DNA of 25,703 nucleotides from positions 1 through 25,703 of the forward strand of contig JAFQOY010000090.1 in the NCBI GenBank assembly GCA_017412025.1, in the 5' to 3' direction. Shown piece by piece: positions 1-8,004 of this stretch (position 1 is its first letter; each line of letters opens with the position of its first letter). Origin of the DNA: Clostridia bacterium (GTDB taxonomy: Bacteria; Bacillota_A; Clostridia; Christensenellales; Aristaeellaceae). A program made the position numbers and the translations under genes. Under the pieces are notes generated by a model, which saw only the letters and a program-made list of their open reading frames with translations, was not told where the DNA came from and ran no database searches.

Positions 1-1
1 G

Positions 2-319
2 GAGATCATCCGCGAAAAGGCGCTGCTGCACCTGCGCGAGGAGGTGCCCCACGGCGTGGGCGTGGAGATGATGCGCATCCAGAAGCTCAGCGAAAACATG
101 ACGGAGATCCACGCGACGATCTACTGCGAGCGCGCCAGCCACAAGGGCATCATCATCGGCAAGCAGGGCGCGATGCTGCGCACCATCGGCGCGGAATCCC
201 GAAAGGACATCGAGAACCTGCTGGGCACCCGCATCAACCTGCAGCTGTGGGTCAAGGTGCGCGAGGACTGGCGCAACCGCATGGACGACCTGCGTACGCT
301 GGGCTATGAGAACGTCTGA
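2..319 (+). CDS. era: GTPase Era, C-terminal part (cut by window edge)
   Basis: This is the 3' end of era; the frame is open from the first bases of the window, so the GTPase domain lies outside. Era is a GTPase that binds the 3' end of 16S rRNA and helps assemble the 30S subunit. The visible 105 residues hold the KH RNA-binding domain: the segment HKGIIIGKQGAMLRTIG carries the GXXG-type loop, followed by the family-typical LWVKVREDWRN near the C-terminus. An internal GTG at position 44 is simply part of this frame, not a start. The gene ends with TGA and is followed by a bidirectional terminator shared with the convergent activase operon. Identification is by recognisable KH-domain motifs and length to the C-terminus; confidence is high. 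Confidence 0.95.
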   Translation, partial: EIIREKALLHLREEVPHGVGVEMMRIQKLSENMTEIHATIYCERASHKGIIIGKQGAMLRTIGAESRKDIENLLGTRINLQLWVKVREDWRNRMDDLRTLGYENV

Positions 320-358
320 TTCGGCAGCGCCGGATGGACGATACGCAGATGGATAAAG

Positions 359-392
359 AAAACGGGCGATTCCTCGGGGAATCGTCCGTTTT
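359..392. terminator. Bidirectional Rho-independent terminator between era and the dehydratase-like gene
   Basis: Arms 359-373 and 378-392 pair over 15 bp with one G-U, around the loop TCGG. The outer arms are A-rich on the left and T-rich on the right, so either strand gives a GC stem with a U tail. It sits between convergent genes and can serve both. Confidence 0.85.
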
Positions 393-403
393 ATAATGCC
401 CGG

Positions 404-1756
<1,353 letters not shown>

Positions 1757-1758
1757 AT

Positions 1759-4719
1759 TCAGGCCTCCTTTCCTGCGTTCTGCGCGGCCTGCTGCTGCTC
1801 GATGGCGGCAAAGAGCGAGCGCAGGCGGATGCGCACGGCGCCGAGGTTGGTGATTTCGTCGATCTTGATCTGCGTGTAGATCCTGCCGTTGGCTTCAAGG
1901 ATTTCGCGCACCTCGTCGGTTGTAATCGCATCCACGCCGCAGCCGAAGGAAACCAGCTGCACCAGATCCATGTCGGGCTGTGCGGCGATATAGCGGGCGC
2001 TGGCGTACAGGCGGGAATGATACGTCCACTGGTTGAGCACGCCGACGGGTTCCTTCTTCATGTGATGGGAGAGGGAATCCTCCGTCACCACGCATGCGCC
2101 GAAGCCGGCAATCAGCCTGTCGATGCCATGGTTGATCTCCGGATCCACGTGATACGGACGGCCGGCGAGCACGATGATGCGCCTGCCCTCTTGCCGCGCG
2201 CGGGTGATCATTTCTTCGCCCTTTGTGCGGATATCGTCCATATGCGCCTCATAGGCCTTATATGCGGCGTCGCTCGCCTTTCTGACCTCGCGCAGCGTGA
2301 CGTCCGGGAAGTGTTTTTTCAAAATGGCGTGCATCTTGCCGGGGAAATGCTTACGGTGGTCGACGCCGACGTAATCGTGAATAAAATCGACGGAGCGCAC
2401 ACGCTGCATATTGGCGGAAATGACCTCCGGATAATAGGCGACGACGGGGCAATTGTAGTGGTTGTCGCCCAGGTGTTCGTCCATGTTGTAGCTCATGCAC
2501 GGATAGAAAATGGTTTTGACGCCCTGATCGATCAGATGCTCGACGTGGCCGTGGATCAGCTTCGCCGGGAAGCAGACTGTATCGGAGGGGATGGACGTCT
2601 GCCCGGCGATATAGATTTTGCGCGTGGAGAAGGGCGAGGCGACGACGTCAAACCCGAGCGAGGAGAAGAAGGTATGCCAGAAGGGGAGCAGCTCGTAGAG
2701 GTTGAGCCCCAGCGGCAGGCCGATCTGCCCGCGCGGCGCGTCCGCACGGCGTGTCCGGATCAGCGCGCGCAGCTTCTCCTGCTTGTAGCTGTACAGGTTC
2801 AGGCTGTCGGCGGCCTTCGCCCCGGCAACAGGCTTGTCGCAGCGGTTGCCGCTGATGAAGCGGCGTCCCGGGCCGAACGCATTGATCGTCAGGCGGCAGC
2901 GGTTTTCGCAGCCGGCGCACCGTGTCTGCGTGACCTGCGGATCAAAACGCTCAAGCGCGTCAAGCGGGATCACGCTGCTTTCGCCCGGATGCAGCGCACG
3001 CTGCCCGCGTGCATGGAGCGCCGCGCCGTACGCGCCCATCAGGCCTGCGATGTCCGGACGAATCACGCTGCATTTCAGCTCGTTTTCAAATGCGCGCAGC
3101 ACGGCGTCGTTGAGGAATGTGCCGCCCTGCACGACGATGTGACGGCCCAGATCCTGCGCGCCGGAACAGCGGATGACCTTGTACAGCGCGTTCTTCACCA
3201 CGGAGATGGACAGACCGGCGGAGATGTCGCTCACGTCTGCGCCGTCCTTCTGTGCCTGCTTGACGGAGGAATTCATGAAAACCGTGCACCGGGAACCCAG
3301 ATCGACGGGCTTGCGCGCGGCGAGACCCAGCTGCGCAAAGCTGCCGATGTCATAGCCCAGCGCATTGGCGAATGTCTGCAGGAACGAGCCGCAGCCGGAC
3401 GAGCAGGCTTCGTTGAGGAAGATGTTGTCGATGACGCCATTATGGATCTTGAAGCATTTGATATCCTGGCCGCCGATGTCGATGATGAAATCGACGTCCG
3501 GCATGAAGGCTCTGGCGGCTGTGAAGTGCGCAACGGTTTCGACCAGGCCGAAATCCACGCCGAACGCATTGCGGATCAGCTCCTCGCCATAGCCCGTGAC
3601 CGCACCTGCGCGCAGGTTCCACTGCGGATGCTCGCGGCGCAGATCCATGAGGAAGCTGCGGACATGCGGTACGGGATCGCCGGAGTTGGACTGATACCGC
3701 GTCAGCAGAAGCGCGCCGTCTGCGGAGACGACGACGGATTTGATCGTCGTGGAGCCGGAGTCGATACCCAGATAGACGTCGCCGGAATATGTGTCCGCAT
3801 CCGCACGGGCTACGCAGGCCTCTGCGTGGCGCTTGCGGAAGCGGGCGAGATCCTCTTCGGATTCAAAGAGCGGCGGTAGCGCATTGTAGCTCTCCGTGCT
3901 GTGGAAGGCGTCAATGGCCTCGATGCATTCGCCAAGCAGCACGGGCGTGAGCGCCTGATGAGCCGCGCCGAGCGCGACAAAGTAGAGGGACTGCTCAGGG
4001 AGCCGCCCCTTGAGGCCAAGCGCCTCGTCAAAGCAGGCGCGCAGCTCGCTCAGGAAGGTCAGCGGGCCGCCGAGATAGACGACATTGCCCTCGATCGGAC
4101 GGCCCTGCGCCAAGCCGGCAATGGTCTGGTTGACGACAGCCATGAAGATGGAGCGGGCGACGTCCGCGCGCTTTGCGCCCTGGTTGAGCAGGGGCTGTAC
4201 GTCCGTCTTGGCGAATACGCCGCAGCGGGAGGCGATGGTGTAGGTGCGTTCAGCCTTTTCGGCCTCCGCATTCATGGCGTCCGGCGTGATGGCCAGCAGC
4301 GTGGCCATCTGGTCGATGAACGCGCCCGTGCCGCCTGCGCAGGAACCGTTCATGCGCACCTCAAGAGCCCCCTGCAGGAACAGAATCTTGGCGTCCTCGC
4401 CGCCCAGCTCGATGATCACGTCCGTGCCAGGCATCAGCAGGTCGGCCGCGACCTTCGTGGCATAGACCTCCTGCACAAAGGGAATGCGGGCGCCGAGCGC
4501 AAGGCCCATGCCGGCGGAGCCGGAAATGCTCAGGCATACGTTCGAGCCGTGCACAATCTGCTCGTCAAGGCGGGAAAGAAGCTCCCGGGTCTTCTGGGTG
4601 ATCAGTGAAAAATGCCGCTCGTAGCAGGAAAATACGACGTCGTCCTTTTCGTTGAGCACCACGCATTTGATGGTTGTGGAGCCGATATCAAGGCCGATCC
4701 GAAGCGCTTTGGTAACCAT
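1759..4719 (-). CDS. Tandem BcrAD/BadFG-type activase with DUF2229 domain
   Basis: A 986-residue ATP-dependent reductive activase homologue. Domain 1 (about 5-265) starts with the ASKHA phosphate loop GLDIGSTTIK and carries Cys127 (GSCAGGTGAF) and Cys166 (SRCGVFAKTDV), the positions that in HgdC-type activases hold a [4Fe-4S] cluster bridging two subunits. Domain 2 (about 315-570) repeats this plan: GIDSGSTTIK, Cys439 (NEACSSGCGSF) and Cys478 (GSRCTVFMNSS). A Cys cluster follows (601, 604, 608, 627), then a DUF2229 domain (about 667-890) and a tail with FGCGVDAITTDEV. The two activase repeats may form the cluster-binding dimer within one chain; this is inference. The ATG at 4719 has GAAAGGA upstream and fits a good promoter. 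Its partner follows 2 nt downstream. The reaction is presumably ATP-driven one-electron transfer to the downstream protein. Confidence 0.88.
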   Translation of the reverse strand: MVTKALRIGLDIGSTTIKCVVLNEKDDVVFSCYERHFSLITQKTRELLSRLDEQIVHGSNVCLSISGSAGMGLALGARIPFVQEVYATKVAADLLMPGTDVIIELGGEDAKILFLQGALEVRMNGSCAGGTGAFIDQMATLLAITPDAMNAEAEKAERTYTIASRCGVFAKTDVQPLLNQGAKRADVARSIFMAVVNQTIAGLAQGRPIEGNVVYLGGPLTFLSELRACFDEALGLKGRLPEQSLYFVALGAAHQALTPVLLGECIEAIDAFHSTESYNALPPLFESEEDLARFRKRHAEACVARADADTYSGDVYLGIDSGSTTIKSVVVSADGALLLTRYQSNSGDPVPHVRSFLMDLRREHPQWNLRAGAVTGYGEELIRNAFGVDFGLVETVAHFTAARAFMPDVDFIIDIGGQDIKCFKIHNGVIDNIFLNEACSSGCGSFLQTFANALGYDIGSFAQLGLAARKPVDLGSRCTVFMNSSVKQAQKDGADVSDISAGLSISVVKNALYKVIRCSGAQDLGRHIVVQGGTFLNDAVLRAFENELKCSVIRPDIAGLMGAYGAALHARGQRALHPGESSVIPLDALERFDPQVTQTRCAGCENRCRLTINAFGPGRRFISGNRCDKPVAGAKAADSLNLYSYKQEKLRALIRTRRADAPRGQIGLPLGLNLYELLPFWHTFFSSLGFDVVASPFSTRKIYIAGQTSIPSDTVCFPAKLIHGHVEHLIDQGVKTIFYPCMSYNMDEHLGDNHYNCPVVAYYPEVISANMQRVRSVDFIHDYVGVDHRKHFPGKMHAILKKHFPDVTLREVRKASDAAYKAYEAHMDDIRTKGEEMITRARQEGRRIIVLAGRPYHVDPEINHGIDRLIAGFGACVVTEDSLSHHMKKEPVGVLNQWTYHSRLYASARYIAAQPDMDLVQLVSFGCGVDAITTDEVREILEANGRIYTQIKIDEITNLGAVRIRLRSLFAAIEQQQAAQNAGKEA

Positions 4720-4754
4720 AGGGACAGTCCTTTCGGAAAAAGAGATAAATGCGC

Positions 4755-4770
4755 GTTAAGAAATCTTAAC
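4755..4770. promoter_or_regulatory. Palindrome in the 5' leader of the activase operon
   Basis: GTTAAGAAATCTTAAC has 7-bp arms around AA. It lies about 35 nt upstream of the activase ATG and downstream of the predicted transcription start, so it could be an operator acting as a roadblock or a weak RNA hairpin. The binding protein is unknown. Confidence 0.45.
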
Positions 4771-4822
4771 ATTACTTCTTGTTTTAAATTAATTATATAT
4801 TGTAAACTAAAAGCGATTTTAT

Positions 4823-4851
4823 ATTATAATACAGTCGTCAGGTCTTGGCAA
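4823..4851 (-). promoter_or_regulatory. Sigma-A-type promoter of the activase operon
   Basis: On the minus strand TTGCCA (4851-4846), a 17-bp spacer and a perfect TATAAT (4828-4823). The leader to the ATG at 4719 would be about 95 nt. Confidence 0.75.
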
Positions 4852-4964
4852 GTTAAAAAACCGTTCAGTCAAAAGAGATGGAAAAGGTAGACAGAGATTT
4901 CGCAGAGAATTCATCCACATTTTCCGTTATCCGCTGAACCGACCCGGGAAATCCATGATGCGGC

Positions 4965-4993
4965 TTGAAGAAAACGCCGTTTTCTGATATAAT
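4965..4993 (+). promoter_or_regulatory. Promoter of the methyltransferase-plsX-acpP-rnc-smc-ftsY operon, with a spacer dyad
   Basis: TTGAAG (4965-4970), 17-bp spacer, TATAAT (4988-4993) preceded by TGA giving an extended -10. Inside it, 4969-4985 is a perfect 8-1-8 inverted repeat (AGAAAACG C CGTTTTCT), placed where a repressor would block polymerase. It does not look like a FapR site. Confidence 0.75.
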
Positions 4994-5043
4994 TTCAGGA
5001 TGGTTGAATCTGTTCAAATCAGTCTGATCCGGGGGGAATGAGC

Positions 5044-5775
5044 ATGGCAAAGCTTGAGGCATACAGCAAAGCGCTGGATTATTCGTATGCGCCGGGGATT
5101 TTCCCGGCGACGGAATGCCTGAAGAATACGCCGGACCGCTGCCTTCGCCTGCTGCTGTCCTCCGCGAGCGAAAGCAGCGCGGGCGCACAGCAGCTTCGCG
5201 CCATGGCAGAGCGGCAGGGGATCCGCGTCGAGACTGCCGACCGCGCGCTTGAGCGGATTTCCAAAAAGGAAAACTGCTTTGCCGCCATGGTTTATCGCAA
5301 GTGCGAGGGCGTGTTTGACGGCGATGCGCCGCATATCGTACTGGTCAATCCCAGCGACAGCGGCAATCTGGGTACGATCCTGCGCACGGCGCTGGGCTTT
5401 GGTCTTGTGAATATCGCGATCATCCGTCCGGCGGTGGACAGCGACGATCCGCGCGTGACGCGGGCATCCATGGGCGCGGCGTTTTCCCTCAACATCCGTC
5501 ACTTTGATTCGTTTGACGCATACAGGGAAGAATATCCGGACAGGCAGCTGTTTCCGTTCATGCTCACAGGCGCTGTGCCGCTTGATGAGGCGGTCGGCAG
5601 GGTCAGCGGTCCGTTTTCCCTCGTCTTTGGCAACGAGGCCAGCGGTCTGCCGGATGTATTCGCATCCTATGGTGTGAGCACGCTGATCCCGCACAGCAGC
5701 AGAATAGACTCGTTGAATCTTGCCATTGCGGCGGGCATTGGCATGTATGCGTTTACAGGTAAGCAGGAGGCTTGA
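5044..5775 (+). CDS. SpoU/TrmH-family RNA 2'-O-methyltransferase
   Basis: A 243-residue SPOUT-class methyltransferase that would transfer a methyl group from S-adenosylmethionine to a ribose 2'-OH in rRNA or tRNA; the exact target cannot be read from sequence. The three family motifs are present: motif 1 at 102-120 (NPSDSGNLGTILRTALGFG, with the catalytic-type Arg114), motif 2 at about 191-203 (FSLVFGNEASGLP) and motif 3 at about 215-231 (IPHSSRIDSLNLAIAAG), which form the knotted AdoMet site. The N-terminal 95 residues resemble the substrate-binding extension of TrmH/RlmB-type enzymes. An in-frame ATG at 5038 is only about 1-2 nt from the GGGGGG ribosome binding site, whereas ATG 5044 has 7-nt spacing, so I chose 5044. 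It is the first gene of the operon and ends 1 nt before plsX. Confidence 0.88.
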   Translation: MAKLEAYSKALDYSYAPGIFPATECLKNTPDRCLRLLLSSASESSAGAQQLRAMAERQGIRVETADRALERISKKENCFAAMVYRKCEGVFDGDAPHIVLVNPSDSGNLGTILRTALGFGLVNIAIIRPAVDSDDPRVTRASMGAAFSLNIRHFDSFDAYREEYPDRQLFPFMLTGAVPLDEAVGRVSGPFSLVFGNEASGLPDVFASYGVSTLIPHSSRIDSLNLAIAAGIGMYAFTGKQEA

Positions 5776-5776
5776 T

Positions 5777-6817
5777 ATGAAAATTGTTCTGGACGCCATG
5801 GGCGGCGATTTTGCGCCCAAGGTCAATGTGGACGGTGCGATTGACGCGCTGCGTGAATTTGACGACGTGGAAATCATCCTCGCAGGCCCGAAGGAGCTTG
5901 TGGAGGAGACGATCGGTGGATATGCCGATCAGACGGCGCTTGAAGCTGTGCGCGATCGCCTGACGGTCGTCGATGCGCCGGAGGTGATCAGCACGGAGGA
6001 GCATCCGGTGATGGCGCTTCGACGCAAGAAGAATTCTACGTTCTGCGTGGGCATGGATATCGTGCGCCGCAAGGAGGCGCAGGCGTTTGTCTCCGCCGGT
6101 TCCACCGGCGCGGTGATGGCCGGTTCCATGTTCAAGATCGGCAGGATCAAGGGAATCGACCGGCCTGCGCTGGCTGCGCCGCTGCCCGTGCCCGGCCGCA
6201 CGATGCTGCTCGTGGACGCCGGCGCGAATACCGACTGCAAGCCGGAGTGGATCAATCAGTTTGCGATGATGGGCAGCATCTACATGAACCGCGTGATGGG
6301 CGTGGAGACGCCGGAGGTTGGCCTCGTCAATATCGGCGTGGAGGCGGCCAAGGGCAACGAGCAGTCCCAGCAGGCGTATGCGCTGATGGAAAAGCAGAGC
6401 GTGTACAGGTTCATCGGCAATATCGAAGCGCGCGATACGCTTTCCGGCGGCTGCGACGTGCTGGCTGCGGATGGCTTTGTGGGCAACGTCGTGCTCAAGA
6501 ACACGGAGGGCGTCATTTCCGAGCTCTTCAAGCTGCTCAAGGGCGGCCTGATGTCATCAGCCAAGGGAAAGCTTGCCGCGCTGCTGGCCAAGGATACGTT
6601 CCGCCAGCTCAAGCGCAGCTTCGATTCTACCGAGGTTGGCGGCGTGCCGCTGCTGGGCGTGGAAGGCGCGGTCATCAAAGCGCACGGCAATTCCAATGCA
6701 CGCGCGATTTTCTGCGCTATCCGTCAGGCGCGCACGGTTGTCAGGACCGGCGTTGTGGATCTGATCCGCGAGGGCATAGCAAAGCTTGAACCCGCAGAGG
6801 AAAACGCTGCGGAGTAA
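5777..6817 (+). CDS. plsX: Phosphate acyltransferase PlsX
   Basis: PlsX (346 residues, normal length) converts acyl-ACP and phosphate to acyl-phosphate, the acyl donor for glycerol-3-phosphate acylation in phospholipid synthesis; it is a peripheral membrane enzyme. Recognisable features are the N-terminus MKIVLDAMGGDFAP, the FVSAGSTGAVMAGS segment, LLVDAGANTDCKP, the NIGVEAAKGNEQ region, and the C-terminal PLLGVEGAVIKAHGNSNARA. The start ATG lies one base after the TGA of the methyltransferase, with AGGAGG 6 nt upstream, so the longer open frame upstream is not used. acpP follows, so donor carrier and acyltransferase are co-expressed. fabD and fabG, often placed between plsX and acpP in Bacilli, are absent here. 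Confidence 0.96.
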   Translation: MKIVLDAMGGDFAPKVNVDGAIDALREFDDVEIILAGPKELVEETIGGYADQTALEAVRDRLTVVDAPEVISTEEHPVMALRRKKNSTFCVGMDIVRRKEAQAFVSAGSTGAVMAGSMFKIGRIKGIDRPALAAPLPVPGRTMLLVDAGANTDCKPEWINQFAMMGSIYMNRVMGVETPEVGLVNIGVEAAKGNEQSQQAYALMEKQSVYRFIGNIEARDTLSGGCDVLAADGFVGNVVLKNTEGVISELFKLLKGGLMSSAKGKLAALLAKDTFRQLKRSFDSTEVGGVPLLGVEGAVIKAHGNSNARAIFCAIRQARTVVRTGVVDLIREGIAKLEPAEENAAE

Positions 6818-6827
6818 CCATACCGAC

Positions 6828-6843
6828 GGGCGGCGCGCCGCCC
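6828..6843 (+). repeat. Perfect 16-bp GC palindrome between plsX and acpP
   Basis: GGGCGGCGCGCCGCCC is fully self-complementary and lies 10 nt after the plsX stop and 25 nt before the acpP start. No U-tract follows, so it is not a standard terminator. In mRNA it could form a short hairpin that protects or separates the abundant acpP message. Confidence 0.6.
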
Positions 6844-6868
6844 ACAAGCATGAAGGAGGAACATAGCG

Positions 6869-7093
6869 ATGATGGAAAAAGTGATTGCCATGGTAGCGGA
6901 GCAGCTGGGTGTGCCGGCTGCGCAGATCAAGCCGGAGAGCCTGCTCAAGGAGGATCTCAAGGCGGACAGCGCGTCGATCATGATGCTGGTCATGGACGTT
7001 GAGGCGGAGTTTGGCATCGAAGTCGAGGACGACGCCATTGAGATGGTCAGGACCGTCGCGGATATGGCAAACTATATCGAAAAGAAGATGTAA
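6869..7093 (+). CDS. acpP: Acyl carrier protein
   Basis: A 74-residue acidic protein of the size and helix pattern of ACP, which carries growing fatty acyl chains on a 4'-phosphopantetheine arm in the cytosol. The attachment serine is Ser34 in LKADSASIMMLVMDVE. The usual motif is DSL; here it reads DSA, a small departure at the first position after the serine. The helix following it and the FGIEVEDDAIEMVRTVADMANYI stretch are standard. Of the two adjacent ATG codons, 6869 has the better distance (9 nt) to AAGGAGG. The gene lies between plsX and rnc as in many Firmicutes. Because bacteria often hold several ACP-like genes, it remains possible that another copy serves housekeeping fatty acid synthesis, but the context favours this one. 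Confidence 0.92.
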   Translation: MMEKVIAMVAEQLGVPAAQIKPESLLKEDLKADSASIMMLVMDVEAEFGIEVEDDAIEMVRTVADMANYIEKKM

Positions 7094-7101
7094 TGCGGAT
7101 C

Positions 7102-7134
7102 AGCCGCTCGGCCGGACATGCCGGGCGGCCGCTT
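7102..7134 (+). repeat. GC-rich imperfect hairpin after acpP
   Basis: Around the CCGG-ACATG-CCGG core (7112-7124) further pairs extend with a few mismatches to 7102 and 7134. No U-run follows. It may mark the 3' end of an acpP transcript or a processing site. Confidence 0.4.
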
Positions 7135-7206
7135 CCATTGCGATGACGGAAACCACATGGAACGCGCGCGGGACGTCCGTCCGGCGTGTGCGTGTGGAAT
7201 GCCTGC

Positions 7207-7258
7207 GTTCGTCTATTTCGCTTCGTGCGGCTGCATGCACGAAGCGAAATGGACGGGC
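7207..7258 (+). promoter_or_regulatory. 22-bp uninterrupted stem-loop directly upstream of rnc (candidate RNase III autoregulatory site)
   Basis: Arms 7207-7228 and 7237-7258 pair over 22 positions without mismatch (three G-U pairs) around the 8-nt loop GGCTGCAT. It ends 19 nt before the rnc ATG, leaving room for the AAAGGA ribosome binding site. No U-tract follows, so termination is unlikely. In E. coli, RNase III cleaves a hairpin in its own leader; this would be the analogous element. Confidence 0.65.
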
Positions 7259-7277
7259 TGCCTGAAAGGAAAAATCA

Positions 7278-7949
7278 ATGAATTACGCAATGCTTGAAAA
7301 GGCGATCGGCCATACGTTTGCCGATCCTGCGCTTATCGATCTGGCGATGACGCATCCGTCCTATGCGCTTCAGCATAAGTGCAGGGACAATCAGCGCCTG
7401 GAGTTTCTGGGCGACGCGGTGCTGGAAATCTGCGTCAGCCGCGTGCTGTATCACAAGTTTCCCAAGCTTAAGGAAGGGCAGCTGACGCGAAGGCGCGCGG
7501 CGCTGGTGTGCGAGGCGAACCTGGCAGAGGCGGCCAGGCGCTTTTCTCTGGGCCGGTTCCTCAAGCTTGACCGCGGGGAGGAACTCGTCGGAGGCAGAGA
7601 GAACCCCTCGATCCTCGCCGATACGATGGAGGCGGTGATTGCGGCTGTATATCTGGACGCCGGCATGGAGAAAGCCGCCGCGCTGATTGACCTGGCGATG
7701 GGCGATTACGAGCCGGACGTCAAGAGCGAGCGCGACGCCAAGTCTGCCCTGCAGGAGTATCTGCAGTCCCTGGGTGAGGAGACGCCCAGCTACGAGATCA
7801 TCGCGCAGGACGGCCCGCCCCATGCCCGCGTGTTTACGGCGCGCGTGCTCCGGGCGGACGGCACGGAGCTGGGCCGCGGCCAGGGTGCGCGCAAGCAGCG
7901 GGCAGAAGAGGCCGCCGCGCAGATGGCGATGAGCAGCTTCGGCCGCTGA
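7278..7949 (+). CDS. rnc: Ribonuclease III
   Basis: RNase III (223 residues) cleaves double-stranded RNA, processing rRNA precursors and some mRNAs as a homodimer. The catalytic domain has the signature QRLEFLGDAVLEI with Glu42 and Asp46, and the second acidic pair Asp115/Glu118 in ILADTMEAVIAAVYLDAG; these are the metal ligands. A double-stranded-RNA-binding domain occupies about 155-221 (SALQEYLQSLGE to KQRAEEAAAQMAM). The ATG at 7278 has AAAGGA 7 nt upstream. The gene follows acpP after a 184-bp gap containing strong hairpins and precedes smc by 55 bp, the usual rnc-smc order. The long stem just before the start suggests self-regulation by cleavage. Confidence 0.96.
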   Translation: MNYAMLEKAIGHTFADPALIDLAMTHPSYALQHKCRDNQRLEFLGDAVLEICVSRVLYHKFPKLKEGQLTRRRAALVCEANLAEAARRFSLGRFLKLDRGEELVGGRENPSILADTMEAVIAAVYLDAGMEKAAALIDLAMGDYEPDVKSERDAKSALQEYLQSLGEETPSYEIIAQDGPPHARVFTARVLRADGTELGRGQGARKQRAEEAAAQMAMSSFGR

Positions 7950-7971
7950 CGCACGGGGACACAGGAGGACA

Positions 7972-7985
7972 GGCCCCGCGGGGCC
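7972..7985 (+). repeat. 14-bp GC palindrome between rnc and smc
   Basis: GGCCCCGCGGGGCC is perfectly self-complementary and lies just before the smc ribosome binding site (AAAGGAG, 7988-7994). It may form a small mRNA hairpin that modulates smc translation. Confidence 0.5.
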
Positions 7986-8004
7986 GGGAAAGGAGTCGCG
8001 TGCT

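Larger units (their letters stand above)
4720..5043. other. Divergent intergenic region, 324 bp, AT-rich in its left half
   Basis: No gene is visible. It holds the activase operon leader with its palindrome, the minus-strand promoter at 4823-4851, about 110 bp with no clear signal, then the plus-strand promoter at 4965-4993 and the leader of the housekeeping operon. The left half is much more AT-rich than the flanking genes. Confidence 0.8.

Noticed and set aside
2017..3879. 620-aa open frame on the plus strand
   Set aside because: It lies opposite the activase gene, whose protein motifs are clear. The frame is open because of the GC-rich codon pattern; no ribosome binding site or motif was seen.
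4755..4770. Rex operator
   Set aside because: Arms resemble the Rex consensus but the central spacing is six rather than four bases.
4909..4918. DnaA box / replication origin signal
   Set aside because: A single one-mismatch match (TCATCCACA) without a cluster or origin genes.
6828..6843. Terminator between plsX and acpP
   Set aside because: No U-tract after the palindrome, and acpP has no promoter of its own that I can see.
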